Positions 1 to 10,240 of a DNA stretch of 64,000 bases are shown piece after piece (position 1 is the first letter of the stretch; the number at the start of each line of letters is the position of its first letter). Below the pieces are notes generated by a model. It was not told where the DNA came from, searched no databases, and saw only the letters and a program-made list of their open reading frames with translations. A program made the translations under genes and the position numbers. The stretch covers positions 37,926,850 to 37,990,849 of the forward strand of contig OX155952.1 of NCBI GenBank assembly GCA_944548615.1. Direction: 5' to 3'. The DNA is from Micropterix aruncella. Lineage: Eukaryota; Arthropoda; Insecta; Lepidoptera; Micropterigidae.

Positions 1-87
1 AGACTACTTATACGATAAATAGGTCTAATTCGAAGTCATATACGATGAATATTTTGCCGCGAATTTTTAAAATCGTAGGCGTTGGCC

Positions 88-232
88 CCTGGCGGGCATG
101 TTGGCTTTGCTAGACGGTAGGTTTCTACTCCTCCCTAAGTCTTCCACTCACATCTCACAAGAGACAAGCCAAATCATTATAGTTAAAACTTCCTTGGATG
201 ACAGGTTCGCCCGTTGTATTCGGCATCTCCAA
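88..232 (+). repeat. Family A repeat, copy 1 (end fragment)
   Basis: This stretch holds the 'tagacggtaggttt', 'taagtcttc...actca' and 'ggttcgcccgttgta' landmarks that recur in the other Family A copies. It matches the inner unit of the 63.4-64.0 kb copy read on the opposite strand. No coding frame is supported. Confidence 0.7.
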
Positions 233-1456
233 CTGTGCACACATAACTATGTTAGTGATGCGTATGCGACAATTACACTATTATAGTGTCTCCGTGAAGA
301 CGGTAAATGTAACTTTGCTGATACGCCGGGAAAACACGCGGTTAGAATTCGCGCGTTCCACGAGTTCCACCCGGTGAGAATTCGTTTTAACCGCGAAAAT
401 TTTAGATTTTATGTTTATCTTATATGTTGCTTCAAACTTTACTGTGTATTGTATGAGTATAACAGTAGTAAATCCTTTGCCTTTACCAGCTGGCAAAATA
501 ATAATATATTTTTGAATGCGGTCAGCGATTTTAGGACCCTGAAAAAACTGACCAAGCGTACAAATCAGACGTTTCAACAACCCCTATTTCGCATTAGAAT
601 TACTGCATTAAGACTAATTCAAGCGAATACTAAAATACATTGATTTAATTACTTAATAATATTTCTGTAAGAATATTTTCCGTTTGTCGTTTTTTTCTAT
701 TCCTGATCATTTTGGTATGTCCAAGGTACCTATATGTCCTAAATGGAGTCAAGTTTATCTTCAGGATAATTTGTGTATTTTCTAGGAAAGTGGCTAAATG
801 GCGAGAATTGCCTAAAATTACATTACTTGTTTTTGTATACTTGCGATCAACTAATCTACTAACAGTTAAAGTAAACAAGAACTTTCTAAAACAGAACATC
901 TGAAACTTTGTTCTTCAACAACTATTGAGATACAATATTTGCTTACTTGAATTTAGGCGTATGATATGATTATTATTGCTAGTGTTAGCGTAAACACAAT
1001 GTTATTATATATTAAGTACGCGATTCCGTTTTGATTTTGCTGATTTCGTCTTGTTTAATGTTGGATGAAATTTAAACTAAAACTGTGTACTTCATTTGAT
1101 TTAGGTCTATATTAAGACATGATCTAACCTGCTGAAGAAATTATTTAGACTGCAAAAAAAAACTGTTATTTATTTGACAAAGCAAGTAACTCGAATAATT
1201 ACAAAAGCAGATAGCAGCGATTAATGCGTTTCAGCGTTTGCTCTTCAAGCAATTAAACATACTAACCCTTCTTTATATTTACATACTATTAGTAGGTTTG
1301 TATAAAAATAGTATATATTATATAAATAGTTTGTATAAAAATAGCAGAGGAAAAACATTTGATGTACTTCAGGCCAGTACAAAAAAATAAAACAAAATTT
1401 TAGTTTACCTTTCACGAAAAGTATTATATTTATGCAAAGCCCGGAATATTTTAGCA
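233..1456. other. No gene seen
   Basis: AT-rich sequence with several 60-100 codon open frames on both strands that overlap each other and show no recognisable protein motif. I see no repeat shared with the rest of the window. Confidence 0.5.
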
Positions 1457-2440
1457 TCAAATATTACAATATGTTATAAATAGGATAGAAAACGAATTTA
1501 CCGCGTAAAATTTGTAGGACCCAACGTTTCGGTGACGTTGCAGCCGCCGTTGTCTAGGGTAGACTGAAGAGCTGTCAGTCCGTTGTTTTGCGGGTAGGCC
1601 GCAAACCGCTGCCGCCACTGCGTAGGTTATAACGGTGGTGGAGGCCGGGCTCGGAGCGTGGAAATTTTGAAAATCCGTCTTGCACACAACACTCACTGTA
1701 TCCTGTTTTACGTCTTTGCGTTCGGCGTTCGGCGGCGGGAACATTTTAAGAAGAGGGTTCCACGTAGAAGAGAGTTTGTAGCCGTCGTCTCTATTGAAGT
1801 TCGGAGTTCTTCTTATTTCAATGGCTTCCCGGATCATGCGAGGAAAGTAGAATTGCTCCTTGGATAGAACAATGGGATTTTGAAACTGCATCCAGTGGTT
1901 ACTTCCGCTATCCAATATATGTTCGCAGATCGCCGATTTTTCTCGCTGAACGTTTTTAACAGCTTTGATGTGTTCTGTCAGTCGCGTGGCTATGGGCCGT
2001 TTCGTTTGTCCAACGTAGGCTAGACCGCAGCTGCATTCGACTTTATACACACCCGGGGTTTGCAGTGGTATTACATCCTTTACAGGCCTCAAAAATCGAG
2101 CTATATTTTGGGTCGGTTTGAAGATCGTTTTTATATCAAATCTGTTTAGCATCTTACTTATTCGATCAGTCACGCCCTTGACGTATGGTAAGAATGCTCT
2201 TGATCTGCTCGGTTTTTGAGTTATGTCTGTATTAGATCGTGTGCGTGTCTCGTGATATTTTCCGTATCCATGTTCCATATCCTTCGGAAAATGCTCAGTG
2301 TCGCATAGATCGCGTGCTCGATTCACGAGCGACGTTTGCACTGAACATAGATGGTAGGGATGATGGTGTGAGCTTGCATGCAAATATCTGTCCGTATGTG
2401 TGGGCTTCCGATATACCGTATGTCCGAGAGAATTTAAACG
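1457..2440 (-). pseudogene. Penelope-like element: end of reverse transcriptase plus GIY-YIG endonuclease
   Basis: The frame encodes the end of a Penelope-like retroelement polyprotein. Reading from about 2,440 downward, the first part (VYRKPTHTDRYLHASSHHHP) is the conserved block that follows the RT core in these elements. About 120 residues later a GIY-YIG nuclease core appears: GVYKVECSCGLAYVGQTKR, then an Arg-rich helix (ATRLTEHIKAV), and later IIREAIEIRR-like and FNRDDGYKLSSTW blocks (read here as MIREAIEIRRTPNFNRDDGY). In known elements RT copies the RNA and GIY-YIG nicks DNA for insertion. The fragment is 5'-truncated: no RT catalytic motifs lie upstream. The last ~80 residues run into sequence that recurs at 41.84-41.93 kb as a non-coding element end, so the true stop was probably earlier. 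The frame is open, which suggests a fairly recent insertion. Confidence 0.85.
1475..1566 (-). repeat. Conserved 3' end of the Penelope-like element
   Basis: The reverse complement of this stretch (landmarks 'agtctaccctagacaacggc', 'caacgtcaccgaaacgt', 'taaattcgttttctatccta') is repeated at 41,835-41,928. It marks the 3' terminal region of the element family. Confidence 0.8.
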
Positions 2441-3559
2441 TTTTCCGATAGAGTGCCGCGCACGAATTTTTTATTCGGTAAAGCAAAAAAAACGGATTAT
2501 TCAAAAAAAATCGTAGATAAAAAGATAGATAATTAAATTATCTTTAAAATGGTGCAGGTTTCATAATAATACGCCAGATAGTATTTGCGTTGTAGTCGTT
2601 TTTGTGTTCGGTTAGACCTAATTTCACAAATTAATTACACTATGTAATATAAACAAAATCTAAAATATTCAAAGCTAAGAATATTAGGAAAATGTTCTTG
2701 TTTAACATATATTTTTTTTCAAATCGTAAGCAGTACTCGTTTAGACGTAATTATCAGTTTAAAATCATTAATTTTCGTTAAGAAATTTCTTCATTCGGTC
2801 GCCGCGCTGGCCTAGGCCAGCGATAAAAGCTATGCAATAGCTTAAAATAAGAGATTTGTTGCAGACAGAATAAACACAATGATTATGGAAAGGAAATTTA
2901 TTTTAAAGTATTTTTTTAATTTGAAAGACGCTTGATTGTGTTCGTTGTTTTATTGCCCGTATTTTTAATTATTTCATTTGCGTTCTGTTTTGACAAAGTT
3001 TGATTTTTAAGACAACCCTATTTTTGTTATTTTTGATCTACTTTGTTTTTTTCTCAAGAAAATGAGATATTTGTCATTCAAAAATATCAGTCAAAAATCT
3101 CAAGATATTTCAACATATTATGTAAACATGAAACGAATCTTTAAACGATACTGTTTGTCACATGAGCAAACAGGTTATGGTTAAATTGATATCTTTCTCA
3201 CATACACGTAGCTTACTCCACTCCACCCTAAGTATAAGTGGATGAAGAGTATATCTATGTGCATTTTTTCTTTCCATCGCTTCATGCCATCCCACGTCGT
3301 CGACGGAGATGCGAGTTAGCGCCATTTGCATATTTAGCGAAAACTTTATCGACAGAATAAATAATGCAGCTCACCACATTTAACATACTGCTCCCATAAT
3401 TTCATGTTTAATTCCCATGCCAAATTCGTTTCAAATGCTGTTAAAGATAAAATAAAATATACTAAATCTGCAATCCGGCGAACAACCGCGGGATTTTAAA
3501 GACGTACGTTTCCTAAGAAGCGGGAGTATGAAGACGTACGTTTCCTAAGACGCAGGGGT
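2441..3559. other. No gene seen
   Basis: AT-rich sequence with short T and A runs and no long open frame. A small direct repeat 'gacgtacgtttcctaag' occurs at about 3,502 and 3,533, just before the Family A copies. Confidence 0.5.
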
Positions 3560-3945
3560 AACCAATGACCCGGCGTCACCTATCCTTAGAAAATAACCGT
3601 TAGCCACACGATCCAACGTGATCTTGACGAGCAACGGACGCCACGGATCCACGACAAATTCGATCTAAATTACCGCTTACGTCAGGTAGAGGCCGCACAT
3701 GCGAGGTCGAATCCGGAACCAGTTTGGAGGTCGGAAAAAATCTTCCAAATCTGGTAGTAAGGGTGCGAGGTTAGACCGCTAGTTAGCACTTCTCAGTGCC
3801 TCGCAGTAAAGCGTTGGATCATTAATGGCTGTTGGCTGTGGATTGAATTACCCGATAATTCTTTACGTTCACTCCATGGTCGACAGAATGGCATGATTTC
3901 GTTATACTCCCTAGAGTGGCTGGTTCGCCTGTAGTAATGACACCC
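3560..3945 (+). repeat. Family A repeat, copy 2 (second half of a unit)
   Basis: It contains a diverged version of modules M4-M5: 'ggtagaggccgcacatgcgaggtcgaatccgg', a 'ctggtagtaagggtgcgag' block, 'cagtaaagcgttgg' and a decayed 'ggctggttcgcctgtagtaatgac'. It is followed directly by a fuller unit in the same orientation, so the two are head to tail. It is clearly more diverged than copy 3. Confidence 0.75.
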
Positions 3946-4004
3946 ATCAATGTCTCCACCCAGGACGATTCACAGATAGTGACAGCTATTCAAAGGCCTT
4001 GAGG

Positions 4005-4795
4005 TTACAGCCCTTTATATGTGGTGAACGGTTTCGTGCAGCTTGGGACACAAGATCCACTTTGTTCTCGGATCGGCTCAACTCACGATTCAGCTCCTAT
4101 TCAGAAGCCCCCTCGAGTGGAAGGCTATCCCGGGTAAGACTCTCGGTCTCAGGCCTCAAAGCTGGTGGACCGGGTCCACCCAGTGGGATTGCATCCCGTC
4201 CCACTGGACGGTTTGCGCACCGTTCGGCGAAGCCAATCGGTTGTGCATTCTGACTAATTGCTGAAGGGGTCTGGATACTATGGAAATAGACTGTCCCCTA
4301 AGTAGCGGGGGTGGATGTTGGCCTGTTGTCATGCCACTCTTGAAATGACCTTGGGCCACTCGATTCCGTGTGGCACTGCGGGCAAAGAACGCCCAAGTCC
4401 GCGATAAATTCTAAATGAATTACCGCTGTAATACAACAGATAGAGGTCGCGTAAGCGACTTCGGACCCGTAACCAGTCGGAAGAACGGAGGTATCCTGAA
4501 GGTTTATTGCAGACGGAGATATCCTGTCAAAACTGGTAGGTGAGGCTGCCCGCTGGGGACCTTTCCCGGTGCCTCATTGTAAGGCGTTGCTGGTTGCTGG
4601 TGTCTAACGGGTTGCTGGTGAACTAGACAGTAGATTGTCTTATCCCCAAGTCTTCTACGCTCATCCCACGGCTGAAAGAACGATCATATATCGTTATACC
4701 AGCCTAGGGTGAAGGGTTCGCTCGTTGTAGTCGACACCGCCCTACTGGGGTGACGGGTTCGCCCGTTGTAGTCGACGCCGCCCGACTACATTCCT
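4005..4795 (+). repeat. Family A repeat, copy 3 (near-complete unit)
   Basis: This is the most complete unit. Module order is: M1, 'gaacggtttcgtgcagcttgg' to 'gggattgcatcccg' (4,026-4,200); M2, 'gccaatcggttgtgcattctgac' (4,232); M4, 'gcgacttcggacccgtaaccagtcgg' to 'gcctcattgtaaggcgttg' (4,453-4,590); M5, 'aagtcttctacgctcatcccacgg', 'gaacgatcatatatcgttat' and 'gacgggttcgcccgttgtag' (4,650-4,780). The M5 end is duplicated at 4,724-4,790. Short open frames cross it on both strands without protein character. Confidence 0.8.
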
Positions 4796-7334
4796 TTATA
4801 TGGCGCTTCTGCACGTTGTTGTATTGCAGGCGCTGTCCGTTTTGCTTGTGACCAAGCGGATCACAGTAATCACAGTAGAAGATGCGCTTCGCCACTGACT
4901 TCTCGAGTATCCGAGACCATACTATTATTTTTATGATGAGCAATGCTTTACCATATTATTATTATGATGAGCATTACTAAATTTACCTACTTATCAACTC
5001 GTATAAAAAACGATTGCAAAAATTCAACGCGACGGTAGAAGTACCACCTAGCATAAAAATGAAGTAAGCCTCTGGCGGCATCTTTAAAGATCATACAATT
5101 TAATATAATGAAGATAAGGAGGCAAAATCCGTTACGATAATCTCAGGAAAGGTGACACACAAAGAGATAATGCAACGCAGACACAGAGTAAGGGGCATGT
5201 CACCGAACTACGAGAACTTTGCATTCCAGACGTAAGTAAGTTTAGTGTACACACTCGGCTAAACTTAAAATAACAACGTCCCATTATAAGCACATTACTT
5301 GAACTTTCCCGTGACTTTAGCTGAATAAAGTTATTACATTTGGCCCGAGTGAAGAGCTGCATAAAACAGCTGTAGAGCTTGGAGTCGTTACTAGAAATGA
5401 AGTTTTATAATAATTATTCCATTTCATTCTTTAGCTTTTAAAGCTGAAGTCACTAAATAGTTATTACGTTAATAAAGTAGAGACGAATTCGAAAGGCAGC
5501 TAATGGAAATTGCGTCCCAGTATATAAGGAAAGCTATTGCATTTATTTATTTTTGCGTATTTAAACATGCATTGCAGAATTTCCTAAATAAAAATAAAAG
5601 AATAATGGAAATAAAAGCTTACAGAGAAAATGCATTCTCATTTTTTTGTTTTCGAAACCTCATGTAATATTTTGTAGAGCGTAATAATTATAGCCATGTT
5701 AATTTGTATGTCCGACCTTGCAAAAGGTCATGCAGTTCTATTTTTATTTATATGTGTATAGGTCCTATGTCAGCAGTAGGAAATTTGCAAGTTTGCAGAT
5801 TTGAAATAACAGTGCAAGCTGCGCAATGCCCAAAGACCGTGATTTTTCTCCTATTTTGAATAACTTCTTAAGTATAAGCCACATAACAGAAGAAGTTACT
5901 CTTTTCTATGTTTAAATAGATTAAATTTGCAACAATTTAAACTCAAATCAAATTCCGTATGTCAAAAATTTCCGAGATATAGTTCTTAGTATATAGTTTA
6001 AAGCTATATATTTCGTTTTTTTCTCCTTTTCGTTTATTGAATAAATTAATAATTCATTAATTTTGATTCTACCAAATGCGGTTTTTCAGATTCCCATGTT
6101 GCCGACCCTTAAAAAATATCTTTAACCCGATGTGCGTTTAGTGGATAAAAAATATTTCCGGATTAGAATGTTTCATATTATTATTGATATTATATATTTT
6201 GATAAGGAATCGATAAAGAACTAAAAAATAAAATTTGAAAAGGCCATGGGTAGAAATGTTATTCAAAATTTTAGAAAACAACTCTAAGCTACAAAGTATT
6301 TATTTTTTGCTAAATTAATAAATAGGCTATTAGAATTCTACCTCGATAATTTCCCTCGGGAAATAATAACTGATTTTCGGCATTAGCTATTTCTTAATCT
6401 ATATATCGTGAAACATTTTATATCTAGTATATCTTCTTTATCTACTTACCAGTAAGTGCACCGTAGTACCGTTTAAGAAAATGCACTTGCTAGCCCTACC
6501 TCTGATCTCTAGTTACTGAGAAAAACAAGGGGAAACTTTTACAAGAACTTCGAAATGTCCGCCGGTGTAACAATTTGAGCCAGGCTCACAGGCGGTGTAA
6601 AAAATGAAGTAATTATGAAGAATTAAAAAAATATACTATACTGCTAATATGATATACTGCTGATAAACAGAAAAGGAAGGGTAGTGTAGGAAGGGAGCAA
6701 GAAATAGTCAATTATAAAATTGTCAACAATTTTGTAACTACGTTACGAAGCGCTCACTGCGCTTCATAACCTCGTTACAAAATCCACAAAGTTGTGCCAT
6801 TAACCCAATTTATAATAAAGGAAAAAAATATATTTTCACAGGCATTTCATAAAACTAGAATGATAACCAAAACATTTAACACCAAATGACAATACAATAA
6901 CTGATTTATCCCATATACGACATTTTTAGGAGTGTGCAACATTGGATTATTTTTTAATGTTTCATTCCCAGATTGTGGTTTCTTCTCAGATTATCGAGGT
7001 AAACCTTGACAATCAACAGTCTGGCATACCTTATTACAAAACTAACAATGTTTACAGTGATGAAGACCTCTAGTAAAAGCCGGCATATGGCCAAGTAAAG
7101 CTATCTGTTATTTGCGCACCGTTCGCCCCATATATAAATTAAATTAAATATAAAGGTCTACGAACAATATTGAATGGGTGGCTAAAGCTTTACACCAAGT
7201 TGACCAGTATATTCTTTTAGTTAATAGTGTGATTATCCAGCAGGCGATTAAACATGCACTTTTCATTAAATTTTCTTTGTTTTCCATATTAACCGTCTGA
7301 TTTTTTTATAGATTGATAAATTTTAATTTCTAGA
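4796..7334. other. No gene seen
   Basis: AT-rich sequence. A 76-codon minus-strand frame at 5,132-5,362 has no recognisable features. I found no repeats shared with the rest of the window. Confidence 0.5.
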
Positions 7335-7384
7335 CTATTGTGATCGTGATTGTGATCGTGATCGTAACTATTGTGATCGTGATT
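7335..7384 (+). repeat. Microsatellite of GTGATC/GTGATT units
   Basis: A short run built from 'gtgatcgtgatt' variants interrupted once by 'gtaactatt'. It lies just before a C run and a Family C repeat. Confidence 0.85.
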
Positions 7385-7420
7385 TTTTTTTCTGGAGAAA
7401 GACCTAAATGTCTATTTTTG

Positions 7421-7437
7421 CCCCCCCCCCCCCCCCC
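7421..7437 (+). repeat. C17 homopolymer
   Basis: Seventeen consecutive C directly precede 'tgagacga', the edge of a Family C repeat. The copy at 25.25 kb has only six C at the same place, so the run grew at a pre-existing C stretch. Confidence 0.9.
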
Positions 7438-7659
7438 TGAGACGAATAAGACCATTTCCAGATTGAATTATGTCTGTATGTCTGTCTGTGTGTCTGTGTG
7501 TGTGTATTCCTCCACAATATCGCCCTCAAATTTGGAATGAAGACATCATTTGGTCATGGCAAAGTTGGAAAGGTTGTTGTTGAAATCGGTCCACCATGGG
7601 GTGCATTAGTCATATTTCAATTTTGAAACATTGAACTTAAAGACTTCAAATTTGGTAGA

Positions 7660-7717
7660 CGAAATTTCACAATGTGATTTCGGCCTCTTTAGGCCGAAAT
7701 CACATTGTGAAATTTCG
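7660..7717. repeat. Perfect 27-bp inverted repeat with 4-nt loop
   Basis: The left arm 7,660-7,686 is the exact reverse complement of the right arm 7,691-7,717, with 'cttt' between them. In the other Family C copies the right arm sequence is ancestral and the left arm position holds unrelated sequence, so the left arm is a new inverted copy. Confidence 0.95.
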
Positions 7718-7740
7718 GTTGGAATATCTCATACGAGAAC

Positions 7741-8459
7741 TACACCAATAATATTTAAATTCCGCCATACATATTAATTAAATATTAAGGCTAACTATTG
7801 GCGTTTGACCGAACTCCGCCCTAAGCCAAAACGAAACGCGCCAACAGAGGCGTCGCAATGGAACCCAACCAGGTTCATCCGCCGGCCGAGAGTGGACGCT
7901 CATCATTTATTTATAAAACTAAAATTCAGATGAAATCAGTCTTTGTTGGAGTGACAAACCTTTTTTATTATTTGCATGTATATGTTGGTTCGACTTGAGT
8001 TAACCATTTTTGGTTAGACGCTTACAAATGCTAAAATTTTATCTAACCAATATTGGTTAGGGCGCTCCGCGCTGCATAAAATGCCAACTTTGTAATATTT
8101 ATTCATTATTATCTTAATTGTTTGTAGAGATAAGGTTATAATGTTTTATATGTCAAATTTCAATGCGATCATTTTACAATCCGTGATTCAAAATGATACA
8201 ATTCTTTTTACGATCCGTATAGTAGTTTAAAAGTTATGGTCGTTTTTCTCAAGGCCATCGACTTCACGCGCGAAACTGTTCCGCGCAGAAGTGACGGCTA
8301 AATTTTTATCCCGCGATAGGAGGGGTACGATCGCTCTCTAAATGTATCGACAATAAATCGATAGTATCGATAATTACTTTGATTTCCTTCATGAATTTAA
8401 TACTCCAACGACGACTGAAGCAAACGACTTTTCTAAATCGAGTAGAATATTCCAGAAAC
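7741..8459. other. No gene seen
   Basis: A GC-richer block near 7,800-7,900 ('ccgaactccgccctaagcc') is followed by AT-rich sequence. A small near-repeat 'ttaaccatttttggttagacg' / 'ctaaccaatattggttagggcg' lies at 8,000-8,070. No coding signal. Confidence 0.45.
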
Positions 8460-8660
8460 TTACTGAATATTGTGCAAATATTCAATTCGAAATATCTGAA
8501 TTTTTATCCAGCAGTCTCCTCTTTTACCAGGTTCTTTTAACAGCCTCCTCTTTAGGAGGCTATTAAAAAGCAAGAAAAGTAAAAGGAAGAAATAAACGAA
8601 CAAAAAGCCACAGCACTTGATCTTGATTCTTTTGATGTGCATAGCGTAGTTCTCACTTAC

Positions 8661-8777
8661 CAACACATCAACCGACTTTGCATGAATGATTAAAATTTCA
8701 TGCCAGTCCGCAGTGACAGGCGTGAAACGTCTTATACAGGATGTTAGCGCGCTAACTGAACATGTAAACCACATCAT
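8661..8777 (-). other. Weak candidate first coding exon
   Basis: On the minus strand an ATG at 8,777 opens a frame of 39 codons (MMWFTCSVSALTSC...SVDVL) that ends at 'gatgtgttg|gtaagtgag', a good match to a 5' splice site (intron starting at 8,660). A GC-rich segment (8,780-9,070) lies upstream on that strand, as might be expected of a promoter. The peptide matches nothing I know, the frame runs on through the splice site into low-complexity Phe/Leu-rich sequence, and I found no downstream exon. A chance open frame is quite possible. Confidence 0.18.
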
Positions 8778-8779
8778 CC

Positions 8780-9070
8780 ATGCTCAGGGTGCGATTGGCC
8801 TTTGTTAGTCTATCATCGGTCGTTTTAGGTTAAGGAGCGGATTGGGTTCTGGTAATTCGATCTCCCGGATCAGCGAGTTTGAAGGAGGACGGCGTCGAGT
8901 AAGATGGAGCGCCTCGGGCGATGCGCGAAGTCGCCGGGCCGCCAGACGGAAGTTGACTCCGGTAAACAGCGGATCTGCACGCGAATAATACCGCCTTTGT
9001 GTGCCGGCCTTAATGCGAATTCACCGCGACACTACCAGCAACCGTTCAACGCTTATTCAATAATGAACGA
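8780..9070. other. GC-rich, CpG-containing segment
   Basis: This stretch is clearly richer in GC and CpG than its surroundings (for example 'ggacggcgtcgagtaag', 'gcgcctcgggcgatgcgcg'). It is not shared with the repeat families found here. It may be a promoter-proximal or old coding segment; no motif decides this. Confidence 0.3.
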
Positions 9071-9561
9071 TCGATTATCAAGAATAAATCTCCACGAAAA
9101 TTGAAGATTGAGCCGTATTTAACCCATTTCAAAAACAGGAGATAGTTATCAATTCGGTTGTTTTTTTTTTTAATGTTTGTTACCTCAGAACTCATGTCAT
9201 TTACCGTCATTTATGAACCGATTTAGAAATTTCTTTTTTAATTTAAAAGGATATAGGATTGGTCCCATTTTTATCAAAATCCTGTTTGGATAATGGGATC
9301 CATGAGGAGTTGAGGGTACTTCTCAAATATTATCATATGCAGTTGAAAATTTACTTGTTGGTTCAGTTCCGATGAAAATGCATTTTTATGGTAAGCATGA
9401 CCTGATTGTACACCCAGGGTTAGCTCCTGCCGAGGGGACTCCTCAACGGTCGACAGCACAGTAGGTTAGGAGTAGGTTTTTTTTGTTAAAGTGTTGTCTA
9501 TTATGTAAAATTAAATTGTAAATTTTGGTTTATACACTTACCTACTTGCGCGTAATGGTTA
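9071..9561. other. No gene seen
   Basis: AT-rich sequence with a T10 run. The minus-strand 61-codon frame at 9,274-9,459 has no recognisable features. Confidence 0.45.
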
Positions 9562-9888
9562 CTTGTTTATACTCTTTATTGTGAAATGTCACAATGGGCT
9601 GGTTTATTATCATACGATAATCTTTAACAGCCAACCCTATTACAAAGTGTTTATCTGTTTGTGTGCTTGTAACATGCGTATAAGTGTTTGTATTGTTATT
9701 GCATTCGATCGCCACCAGAATTAAAATGCAATTTCGTTATTTTTATGCCAACGGAAAATAAAGACCCAGCCAGGAATTCAACTAATTCCCTTAATTTTAT
9801 GCCAACGGAAAACGGTGACCCAGCCGGGAATTGAATCGGGAACCTTACAATGTAAGATCAGGCGACCTAACCACTATACCGCCTGGCC
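9562..9888 (-). mobile_element. tRNA-derived SINE, copy 1, with internal duplication
   Basis: Read on the minus strand, the element starts with a tRNA-like head ('ggccaggcggtatagtggttag', then 'gcctgatcttacattgtaagg') and ends with the 'aataaagagtataaac' tail. The B box is decayed. It differs from other copies by a ~55-60 bp tandem duplication around 'ccaacggaaaa...gacccagcc..gaatt' (about 9,745-9,830). No intact tRNA function is expected. Confidence 0.88.
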
Positions 9889-9898
9889 GTGTAATAGA

Positions 9899-10240
9899 TC
9901 GTTATTTATTTATTTATTTATTTAGCAAATCAACATTACAGTACACACCAATGCGTTGAGATGTAATATAACATAAACATTTAAAAAATATTATTTTCGG
10001 TACATGCTCATGTTTTAAATAAGTATTATATATGCAAATAGAAGCAAAAAAAATAGTTAAAGTAACAGAATACATAAACAAATAAAAACAATCGATTTTG
10101 TTCTAGCATAAACAGGTAGCGCAATGCCCACACCTTGAGGAGATATGGGCTCGCTGTAGAAATGTCCAGGTGTGACGTTGCCGAACATAGCGCATTTATG
10201 TGTCGCAAGGCACGCGAATAGTTACAGTGATAGTTAAGTT
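9899..10240 (-). mobile_element. Probable 3' end of a non-LTR retrotransposon
   Basis: On the minus strand this ends in a (TAAA)n-type tail (plus strand 'ttatttatttatttatttattt', 9,901-9,923). Such a tail preceded by 'aacgcattggtgtgtactgtaatgtt' resembles insect LINE 3' ends. A 60-codon frame at 10,026-10,208 has no RT motif I can confirm. Called from the tail and context only. Confidence 0.35.

Larger units (their letters stand above)
7421..7740 (+). repeat. Family C repeat, copy 1
   Basis: It shares, in order, 'ctgagacga..aagaccatttccagat', a 'tctgtgtgtctgtgtg' stretch, 'tcctcc.c.ata.cgcc', 'catcatttggt', 'gaaatcggtccacca', 'aacattgaacttaaagacttcaaatttggta', 'gccgaaatcacattgtg' and 'ttggaatatctcatac' with copies at 23.65, 24.64 and 25.15 kb. 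It carries an internal foldback at 7,660-7,717. I recognise no coding sequence in this family. Confidence 0.8.
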
